The translations under genes and the position numbers were made by a program. A DNA stretch of 64,000 bases, from assembly GCA_003615045.1 (NCBI GenBank), contig ML014115.1, positions 62,001 through 126,000 on the forward strand, read 5' to 3'. Positions 57,301-64,000 of the stretch are shown here, piece by piece; the first letter of the stretch is position 1; the number at the start of each line of letters is the position of its first letter. Source of the DNA: Caulochytrium protostelioides (Eukaryota; Chytridiomycota; Caulochytriomycetes; Caulochytriales; Caulochytriaceae). The notes beneath the pieces are model-generated. The model was not told the origin of the DNA. It ran no database searches and worked only from the letters and a program-made list of their open reading frames with translations.

Positions 57301-59753
57301 ACGGCGGCCGCCGCGGCCGCGGCGCCGTCGGTCGTCGGAACGACGGTCGGGTCCGCCTCGCGGCGCGACTCGCTGCCAGCCTGCTGGCAGCGAGTGTCGC
57401 TGCCCGAAAGCGCCGCCTCCGCGTCCACGGTGGCCTCCGCATCGGCGTCGTGGTCGCCGGCAGCGTCGTCGGGGACCACGGCGGCCGCGGCGGCAGTGGC
57501 GGCGTCCGCGCCGGCGGGGCGCGCGTACATCACGACGTCGACGGCCACGGCGACGCGGTCGTCACGGACGGCATCGCCAAGGGCGGAGTCGGAGTCGGAG
57601 TCGGAGTCGGAGTCGGAGTCGGATCCGGCGGACGAGGACGAGGACGACGGCGGCGACGCGGTCACGTCGCCGTCAACGTCACCATCGCCATCGGCGCTGT
57701 CGGACGCCGCCGCCGCGCGGCCAAAGGCGCCGGTCGCCACCGCGAGCCCGTCGTCGTCCTGAACGTGGTGGGCGAGCTCCATGTCGCCAAGAAGGATCCC
57801 GTTGACGCCCAAATCGGTGAGATCATCGCCCGTCTCGGCCGCATCATCGTCCTCGTCCTCTTCGTCACGGCCATCGTCGGTCCCCGCCGCCGCGTCGCCA
57901 TCGGCCTCGTCGTCCAAGCTGTCAGGGGCGTCGTTGGCGAGCGGCGTGGCGGACGCCCGACGACACGCCATGTGATGAGCGTCGGCGGTCCGGTGGCCGA
58001 GGTTGAGATCGATCTCGTGGGAGATGAGCTGCATGTCGGTGCCCTTTTCAAAGATGAGCGTGATGGACGGCCGACGGAGGCTGGACGTGGACGCCACCGC
58101 GTCCGTGGCGCCCGCGCCGGCGCCCGCGCCATGCATCCCGTCGCCCGCCCGCCCGAGGTCGAGGGTGTTGCCGCCGCCGCCGCGCCCGTCGTGGCCGTCG
58201 TCGGCGTGGCGCACCTCGTACATCGCATCATAGAGGGCGCTCAGGTCGGGCGCGGGCTTGGCGGACGGCTTGACCGTCTTGGGCGACGACGGCGACGACG
58301 TGGTCATGGCGGCGACGGCGCCGAGGGCCTCGAGCATCTGGGACTGCGCCGACGGCGTTGGCCGAAGCAGCGCAAAGTCGCGGAACGCGTGCGGCGGGAG
58401 CGACGAGGAGAGCGGGCCGCCTGGCGGGTCGTGGGCGCCCTCGCTGCCAACGCGGGAGGCCCAGGGCCGCTCAGCGCGCTCGCCACGGTCGCCGCGCTCG
58501 CCGCCGGCCATCGGAATGGCGGGCGACGGCGCATGCGTGCCTTGCAGCCGCCGCGCCGTCGCCGGGGGCAGCTCGATCTCGGAGAGCGAGTGGCGGTGCC
58601 GGCGAAGCTTGGAGAGCGAGGCTTCGTCGCACTCGTTCAAGTGATACGTGACGGGCACCACGGGCCCGTCCTCGGGCTGGCTGGCGCGCGGGTGATGGTG
58701 GTGGTGATGATGATGGTGGTTCGAGTGGGCCAAGCGGCCGTCCATGTCATCGTCGCCGCGGATCCGCGCAGGCACGCGGTCATGGCCTTCGTAGGCCTCG
58801 TCCGCGTCGCCATCATCCTCGTCGTCGCCGTCGTCGTCGTCATGGAGGAGGCTACGGCCGTCCAGATCGCCGACGGCGCCGTGCAGCGGCGGCGGCAGCG
58901 TCACGCTAGCCAGCAGCGGCGATCCGCCGCCCGTGAGGGAGCCCGCATGGCTCACTTCTGAGGACGGCAGCGAGCTGGCGTGGCTATAGCCGTGACCGTG
59001 GGTCGCATAGGCTCCCTCGAGCGTCTCCGACGACGACGCCGACGGCGGCAGCGCGCGGACCGCCGTCGGACTCATCGGCAGCCGCAGCGGCACAATGAAC
59101 CGGAGCAGCGTCGATGCAACCGACGGCGACGCGGTCCCAGCGCCGCCCCCACCGCTCGTCGGGGCCGCTGAGGCCGAGCGCGCGGCCGAGCCGGGAGGGG
59201 CAGCGGCGCCCGAGGGCGGCGAGCGCGTGCCGCCCGACCGGCTGGCGCGCGCATCGCGGGCACGGCGGTGGGCGGGCGGCTTGGCGCGCGCGTCGTGCAG
59301 CGCCATCGTGTCACTCGCCCGGCGCGCCGACCGCAGGCCTGCGCCCGCGACGGGTGCCGCCAGCGCGGCCGTCACGGGCGCCGTCGGCAGCGCGGACGCC
59401 GAGGAGGCGAGGAGGCCGGCGCGCTTCCCGCCGCGCCGAGAAGACGGCAGCGGCGTCTCGTCGGCCGTGGAGGAGGTCGAGGGCGGTGAGGGCGGCGGCT
59501 GGCCGTGCCAGCGGCCTGCCCGGTCGGCGGCGGCGTGGCCAGCGGCGCTGCCGTTGGTGAGGCCGTTCGCGACCCCGATCGCCGCGGGACCGCCGCAGCC
59601 GTTGGACTTGAGGGCGCGGGACAGGGCCGAGACGGGCGGTGGCGGATCGCCATGGAGGGCGTTTGGCGGCGGCGCCGCCGCGGGGGCGGCTGCGACGGCG
59701 ACGGCGACGGGGTCGCTGTGGCCGGAGCCGTCCTCGTTAGCCATGGCGGGCAT
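54369..59753 (-). CDS. PP1 glycogen-targeting regulatory subunit (RVxF + CBM21), very large
   Basis: Proteins of the PPP1R3/Gac1 type bring protein phosphatase 1 to glycogen, activating glycogen synthase. The 1794-residue protein starts at the ATG at 59753 (MPAMANEDGSG), with a second ATG three codons on. A canonical RVxF docking motif, KKSVRFSADAFSKVCLF, sits at 1086-1102. A CBM21 carbohydrate-binding domain follows at about 1155-1350: PGMLQVSRLQLDHGTTLLGW, VAYNKHVTVRYTWDDWATHE and FAVRYDVDGQSHWDSLGGAN, with a roughly 75-residue insertion in the middle. The rest is low complexity: a Ser-Asp repeat, two poly-His tracts near 58700 and 54910, and Ala-rich segments. Its enzyme partner in the pathway, debranching enzyme, is also in this window but 42 kb away. 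Confidence 0.88.
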   Translation of the reverse strand: MPAMANEDGSGHSDPVAVAVAAAPAAAPPPNALHGDPPPPVSALSRALKSNGCGGPAAIGVANGLTNGSAAGHAAADRAGRWHGQPPPSPPSTSSTADETPLPSSRRGGKRAGLLASSASALPTAPVTAALAAPVAGAGLRSARRASDTMALHDARAKPPAHRRARDARASRSGGTRSPPSGAAAPPGSAARSASAAPTSGGGGAGTASPSVASTLLRFIVPLRLPMSPTAVRALPPSASSSETLEGAYATHGHGYSHASSLPSSEVSHAGSLTGGGSPLLASVTLPPPLHGAVGDLDGRSLLHDDDDGDDEDDGDADEAYEGHDRVPARIRGDDDMDGRLAHSNHHHHHHHHHPRASQPEDGPVVPVTYHLNECDEASLSKLRRHRHSLSEIELPPATARRLQGTHAPSPAIPMAGGERGDRGERAERPWASRVGSEGAHDPPGGPLSSSLPPHAFRDFALLRPTPSAQSQMLEALGAVAAMTTSSPSSPKTVKPSAKPAPDLSALYDAMYEVRHADDGHDGRGGGGNTLDLGRAGDGMHGAGAGAGATDAVASTSSLRRPSITLIFEKGTDMQLISHEIDLNLGHRTADAHHMACRRASATPLANDAPDSLDDEADGDAAAGTDDGRDEEDEDDDAAETGDDLTDLGVNGILLGDMELAHHVQDDDGLAVATGAFGRAAAASDSADGDGDVDGDVTASPPSSSSSSAGSDSDSDSDSDSDSALGDAVRDDRVAVAVDVVMYARPAGADAATAAAAAVVPDDAAGDHDADAEATVDAEAALSGSDTRCQQAGSESRREADPTVVPTTDGAAAAAAAVSARHPLQTAPLVTTGLAPEAMSALDPLSSVTLVPADHELTTLADHAAAEGPASATPASVPASADHEHAASLDAAGDAPLADAAPPRLHIAAATDGAPADGPPVTTTGTESAASSATLAPASAPDGSPLPGLDPARDKAWMPAVPSVVPEHGVVTDVPLPPAAAAPGPALSPAVAAAVALSPVPALVAELVLDVETPPLLPLGPNAAAAAALVLGSDEPTHVSVRLATADDAFNDSIALAAAAALETPSTGAATAAAAAAASSAPLTAKKSVRFSADAFSKVCLFERGSQPSDVLESPTFVLQDLGQDLLEPAPLEPCLVIHRAPAVLEALATDDLAAPQVARDFPGMLQVSRLQLDHGTTLLGWVDVRNVAYNKHVTVRYTWDDWATHEDIDAQYHGHATPTSTAPAPPMGSLAFNGGITSSLPYASPGTGGDSAPVVASSAGSINGGVGSVYASDAALNSAPDIDRFMFHLDLKPQFDALALRTSRLRSAVAPLPLPPTAPSIFLQFAVRYDVDGQSHWDSLGGANYAIECARAARACFIRPGLTTPPRIAAIAAANQAAALSGPTLGLGFESASRDHASHAHGGHGGHGGQDRPNTMGVGVAVYLPLLRTSPHRAPAVLPPHLSMPHRPFSMTLGYDSADSSGSESEYGVTKEFRMGGSGSGSGSSGSGPHGGGPQSAPPGLRVHGHLAHANPPSPHGGLSQGHSHGHARPSRMIGGNVTDDEDDGPFWLPGTRVPMSALRRDGSALRGHHRSHAPPPPPPAYHAPFATASASPHKKGPAPVAPRHHHHHHHHRHHHHGHHVPPGVDANADDGASLGRHPAQRPPGSLGPARLGADDGSDAGSPLGRRGASQSCDSITSLTLDGAAERSDDGRDAGDGPASPGGAGGHAAAMHHVRRAWSSDAVSRLPWTSSLNPRRSPKGVAPAAPRTAGGGAAMGLSGVGAVKHATIGPMPSALYPDRVEGVPSRTLYAEEP

Positions 59754-60654
59754 GAGGCGAGGACCGAGCGCCGTCGACCGTCCGTCACCGCCGTGAATGG
59801 CGTTGTGGCGAGGCTCCGAAGGCGGCGTCGCCGCGACGACGAGGACGACGACGGCAGCGGCAGCGGCAGCGGCAGTCGTGGCGATAGCGACGGCGACGGC
59901 GGTGGCGGCAGCAAAGGGATCAGATCAGGCAGCAGTAGTCGGCGGCACAACGGTCCGTGGGGCCCGCCGCAGAGGGCGCACCGAGCCCCGGTAAGGCCCG
60001 GGCCTGCCGCGCCTGCCGGTCGTCGCGGACACGCGCGTCTCGGGTCGTTGGGTCGCAGCCGCCACGGCCGGTGGGCTGCTGATGCGTGCGATGACGGTCG
60101 CCAGGACTCTAAACGGGGGGCGCTGCACGGCTCGATGCGTTGCCACGGTTCGAGCTGCAAGCCGTTGATCTTCGAGCCGTTGATCCTGGCTCGGCGAGAA
60201 ACCAGTGATCAGAAGCGCGATCACAGGCAGCCCTCGTCGACAGCAACCGCCAGATCGTTCAGCGATCGTCCATACGCTGGGGAGGGGATGGAGGCGGAAC
60301 GCGGAAAATCGGTCGATCGCTCCTGGCGCGTCGGAAGGGGTGCACGGTATCGCTGGAATTGCTGGAAATCGCCGGAAATCGCTGGGATCACGGCCCAACC
60401 CGCGTCGTCTACGACCGGCACTCGATCGCCCGATCGTGGTCTACTTTCAGAGCATACGGAGGCCACGCCCAGACAATCCGATGTGACGTCGCCTGCGGAT
60501 CGACGGAACCGAACAGCAAGATCGCGGGCGATCCCAACCGCTGCCGAACAAAGGGCGCCCTCTGGCAGATCGCCTGTCAATGAGGATGGGTCGGAAGGTT
60601 GCGCTGGGCCCAAGACCGCATCAGCGATCAGGATCGACGGATGCCCGTGGCGAC

Positions 60655-60685
60655 GGAGACGACGACGACGACGACGACGACGACG
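60655..60685. repeat. (GAC)n triplet repeat
   Basis: About ten GAC units. Similar short GAC tracts occur at 23036-23058, 44299-44330 and 61123-61140. Confidence 0.8.
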
Positions 60686-61074
60686 GCAGCAATGGCGATG
60701 GCGACGGCGGGAGCGAGCGCGGCAAGGAGATGAGCGCCGGCGGCATCCGAGAGGGCGCGCGCAGCATGCCACCCATCTCTGACGAGCGGAGCCACGAGCA
60801 CGTCCGACCGCGACGCATCCCTGCCTGCGGACCCACCCGGCGCCATGCGAAGATGCCACTTATGGCCTTGCTGGACCTCGGGCGGATACCCTTCGTCAGG
60901 ATTGTCCGGCCCATGGCCCACGGCGCGGCCGCGGCGTTGGGGTCGCCCATCGACGGATGGGCGCGCGTCGCCGGGGCGCTGAGTCATGGGCGGCGGCCGC
61001 TCCGGCACCTCACGCCGCCACCACCGGGTCCTCCCTTCCGCCACGACGGCCCACCACTGGTGCTGCGACAAGAC

Positions 61075-61140
61075 CACACCCACGGCCACGGCCACGGCCA
61101 CGGCCACGGCCACGGCCACGGCGACGACGACGACGACGAC
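61075..61140. repeat. (CACGGC)n then (GAC)n
   Basis: Eight CACGGC hexamers followed by six GAC units in the spacer. Confidence 0.85.
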
Positions 61141-61586
61141 CGCCGGCGACCCTGCCCGTGGCGGCGCCCGTGGCGAGTCACCTCGTGCACCCGCCCCCGC
61201 GGAGGGCATACCCCTTCTCGCATGATCGCGCCAGAGTCCCACTCGCCCGGTCACCGGCGCGGCGGCCTTGTCATCCCGTCCTCGCCCGCGACCGGCGGCG
61301 GCGCATGCTGCCGTCGCTGTCGCTCGGCCATCATCGCTTCCACGCGTTCGTGACGGGACCGCTGGATGGCGTTCCCGGGTCGCACGCCCCTGGGCCCGCC
61401 GGGCGTCGCCTCGGCCGGGCGTCGGTCGCGCGCGCTCAGTCCTCTCGATCCCAAACGCCATCGAGCGAAGGCGCCGCCGCTGCCGCCGCCGCCACGGGCG
61501 TCAAACGCATGCACGCTCGGGCACGATCCGGCGGCGCCGCCTTCGGACCAGGACCGGCGCCCACGGCCAATGCCCACGGCCCACGC

Positions 61587-61649
61587 CGATGCCGATGCTG
61601 ATGCCGATGCCGATGCTGATGCCGATGCCGATGCCCATGCCCATGCCCC

Positions 61650-61684
<35 letters not shown>
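61587..61684. repeat. (GATGCC)n / (CATGCC)n hexanucleotide array
   Basis: About 98 bases in which GATGCC/GATGCT units change to CATGCC units part way along. Both strands are open through it, which explains the long artefact frames here. Confidence 0.85.
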
Positions 61685-61685
<1 letters not shown>

Positions 61686-61990
61686 GCGCGCCCGCCAGCG
61701 CTCCGCAGGGACCAGGAAAGCACGCGGAAGGGGCGAACAGCGGCGGCCCCATGCATGAAGCACTCGATGCGGCGAGTGGAGCCGAGTGGAGGGGCCACGC
61801 AAGAGAACGAAGCGGAAGGGGCGTGCAGGCCGCGGCCCGGCAGGCCCACCTGTCGCCCGGGTCGCAGCGGTCGCTTGCTTGCTCGTCGCCGTCGACCGGC
61901 GTCCGCGGCGGTCGCTTGGCTTGCTTGCTGTGGTGCACCACCGTCGTCCACAGCCTTTCCGTTGCCGGAAAGAGCAGCCGGAATGGCAAT

Positions 61991-62038
61991 GACGACGACG
62001 ACCATTACCACTACCACCACCACCACCACCACCACCAC
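61991..62038. repeat. (GAC)n and (CCA)n tracts
   Basis: Short GAC run followed by about ten CCA units with CTA and TTA variants. Confidence 0.75.
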
Positions 62039-62200
62039 GATCCATCACAGCTCGGCCGTACGCTGGGGGCGAACCACGCGTCGCTCGACGCCCACCACCG
62101 ACCAGCGCAGGCATCGTCATCGCCCGAGCGCGGCTGCAAAGGGAATCGAAGCACGGGGCCCGAACCGGCGTGGCGACGCCGTGTTGGCAAGAGCCTGTTC

Positions 62201-64000
62201 CATCATCGTGTTTGGACAACGCCTTTAGAGTTTTCCGGGACATTGCCCATCTTAAAGCCGCAGTTGACTTGCTGTTGGTAGAATTTTTTTGCGCCAAATC
62301 TGCACTTGCAGTCTGGATACATGGTCCACGGCGACTCGCAGGCGTCCAGCGGAAGCCACACCGTTAGGCCCCGGGCGGGCTCCCAGCCCCCTCCAACTCT
62401 TGGAGCTGACCTGCGAGAGCCGCTACGACGGATCGGGCAGATCGCGCTGCCATGTCTCGGTCTACTTTTGGCCGCCGTAATGCCGCTTTCCACATCGTAT
62501 GGTTTTCGGGTCGGCTTCCAGGTATTGACCGTTGGACCGCTGCATGGCCATGAAGAAAAATTAATCATGTCCGGGTCGTCTCATATAAATGTCGTACTCA
62601 TCCAAGTCGTCTGCCCAGGGGCTTTGGGTCGCCAAGATAGCCGCTAGGGTAGACATGGCGTCGGCAATCTTGTTGTGCACACGGCAGATGCCGTCGCTGT
62701 CCATAGAGTGAGTGGGTGCATGGTCATTGCCTTCCTTGCGGAACGTCAGGGCGGCCGCGGCCATGGCCACGAGGCTCTTGGCGTTGCAGATCGCCACCTT
62801 GCAGCAGGCCGTACAGCAAGTGACGGAGGCGTCGATGGCGATGAACATGGGTCTCTGGGCCACCGGTTTTACGTTAGAGACCGACAGTTTCGCTGCCTCC
62901 AGGTTCCGTCAGACGAGGAAAGCGCGGCGCACCCGATGGTGCACGGCTGCTTTGCCGTACAGGCAAATGGACGAGAGGTCTATGCCAGCTGTCAGGCCCA
63001 GCGCGCGGCGGTGCGCAGCCACCGTCTGTTACAAGGACCCCAAATCTGAACGAGGCACCCACGTGCAGGTCCGGAACAGCATCCCGGTGCACTGCGGGTC
63101 GGTCAGGTCGTTGGCACTCTGGAAGGCGCTCAGAAACGTCTCTACCTGCCTCGGACAAACGGAGCCCAGCGTGTTCGTGGTTCCTCACGTTGGCCAAATA
63201 CTTCACAGTGCCGTGCCTGTATTTATATTGATGAGACGCCCTTGACGGCATGCATGCATGCATGTACGCATGCTGTATGGAAAGGCCGTCAAATGGCAAA
63301 TCGGTCACGTGAGAGAACATCCATCATGACGATTTTGTTCGGAGAATATGCATGGGTGATATGCAAGAATAATAACGACAAAGACGGCGTATTGACGACA
63401 TGATGACCATCCTCATCCCAGTAGGTATATATCCCGACGACACGTGCATAGAAAAGATGCAACGGGTCCTTCACGGAAGGACTATCGGCGCAACGCGCCG
63501 ATTTTTTTATCCCCGCGGACCACCCTTAGGTCATTCGAGAAAAGCGCGCCCGGCGAGTCTTTCGCAGACGTCGTCCTGCGAAGGTGCACGGCGTGCAGGT
63601 TCCGGAACGCGGGTATACTAGTGCGGGTTTTCCATGCCGGGAATGAAGGGGGACAGGGTGGAGGACGAAAAAATTGCAAAATGGAGCCAGGCTCCTCCCG
63701 GAGGCGTGCGTTGACAGTCAACCCATACGAAATTTTTCCAAGAGTCACAACAGTGCTGACAATGGAGGATTTCAAGTTTCACATCATCCCCGCGAGAGTA
63801 TACTTTCAACCCGGACGCGTTATACTCGACTACGCGCTTGAGGTTTTTTTCTTTGATCGTGCGGCACCGCGCCTAAAACGTGACGGCAATCTGTGTGGGC
63901 TGGTGCCGCGCCCCCCTCAAGCATCGCACCCGCATCCGATCGGCAGGACTTTTTCGGCCTTGGCGGGTGTGTTCGCTGACACACCTCAGGAATGAGCCAT
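62201..64000. other. Lower-GC right end with broken reading frames
   Basis: GC content falls visibly and codon bias no longer matches the upstream genes. The longest protein-like frame is on the minus strand at 62561-62908 and is covered separately. A TGCATGCA run lies at 63248-63266. Plus-strand frame 63444-63995 and minus-strand frames at 63289-63474 and 63482-63775 have no recognisable domain. Confidence 0.4.
62561..62908 (-). pseudogene. Possible decayed gene or exon, unrecognised
   Basis: A 115-codon open stretch without an early ATG reads RNLEAAKLSVSNVKPVAQRP then MFIAIDASVTCCTACC and ends DEYDIYMRRPGHD. The same frame has protein-like sequence on both sides but is interrupted: TGA at 62911-62909 with VAAHRRALGLTAGIDLSS beyond it, a TAA further upstream before which VETFLSAFQSANDLTDPQ is read, and a TAA at 62563-62561 with MAMQRSNGQYLEADPKT after it. 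This fits a pseudogene, or exons of a gene with short introns (a CTGAC followed by GGAACCTGGAG precedes one segment). Function unknown. Confidence 0.25.

Larger units (their letters stand above)
59754..62200. other. Repeat-rich spacer without supported gene
   Basis: Frames on both strands are long only because of simple repeats and translate to poly-Asp, His-Gly, Ala-Trp or Ala-Asp runs. No domain is visible. Confidence 0.5.

Noticed and set aside
61251-62297. About 340-codon frames on both strands
   Set aside because: They are open because of period-three and period-six repeats; the proteins are repeats of Ala-Trp, Met-Pro or His with no domain.
62270-63187. Ro60/TROVE or vWA protein
   Set aside because: Only one short segment (FIAIDAS) resembles the first vWA strand; the MIDAS DxSxS is not complete and other motifs are missing.
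1-64000. tRNA, rRNA, snRNA genes or CRISPR arrays
   Set aside because: I looked for B-box GGTTCGAATCC-like and A-box sequences, 5S and U6 motifs and regularly spaced repeats and found none that fit.

Overview
This window looks like nuclear DNA from a GC-rich, gene-dense, intron-poor unicellular eukaryote. All recognisable genes are eukaryotic: an MST/Hippo kinase with SARAH domain, CAP, glycogen debranching enzyme, STRIP/Far11, RNF10/Mag2, SPO11, DDX56/Dbp9, a CLK/LAMMER-like kinase and a PP1 glycogen-targeting subunit. No ribosome-binding sites or operons are visible. Most coding regions are single long open frames. At least one short spliceosomal intron can be read, in the debranching enzyme gene. 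The gene set fits an early-diverging fungus or another opisthokont or amoebozoan; the exact lineage is inference.

Layout. 0-5.4 kb: 3' part of an MST/Hippo kinase (+), convergent CAP (-), and a small heat shock protein (+) with a TATA box and TTC-repeat heat-shock-type elements. 5.3-7.6 kb: gene-poor stretch whose later part is lower in GC. 7.6-12.5 kb: two-exon glycogen debranching enzyme (-). 14.6-22 kb: STRIP (+) and RNF10 (+). 23.3-26.4 kb: a single-pass membrane protein (+) facing a small tail-anchor-like protein (-). 27.7-31.3 kb: SPO11 with a very long N-terminal extension (-). 32.9-34.6 kb: a disordered hypothetical protein (-). 34.6-38.4 kb: no supported gene. 38.4-42.5 kb: an Ala-rich membrane-anchored protein (+) and DDX56 helicase (+). 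45.6-52.6 kb: a 1884-residue LAMMER-like kinase (+) and a convergent globin with a CAAX box (-). 54.4-59.8 kb: a 1794-residue PP1 regulator with RVxF motif and CBM21 domain (-). 59.8-64 kb: simple repeats, then lower-GC sequence with only broken reading frames.

How the genes relate. Two pairs belong to shared pathways although they are not adjacent. The MST kinase keeps Thr-Met linker motifs of the kind that recruit MOB1 and STRIPAK in animals, and STRIP is a STRIPAK scaffold. The debranching enzyme and the CBM21/PP1 subunit both act on glycogen. Intergenic DNA is typically 0.3-4 kb and rich in triplet, tetranucleotide and hexanucleotide repeats. The least expected features are the predicted prenylated globin with a flavohaemoglobin-like haem pocket, the LAMMER-family kinase that has lost its LAMMER motif, and the extended SPO11.
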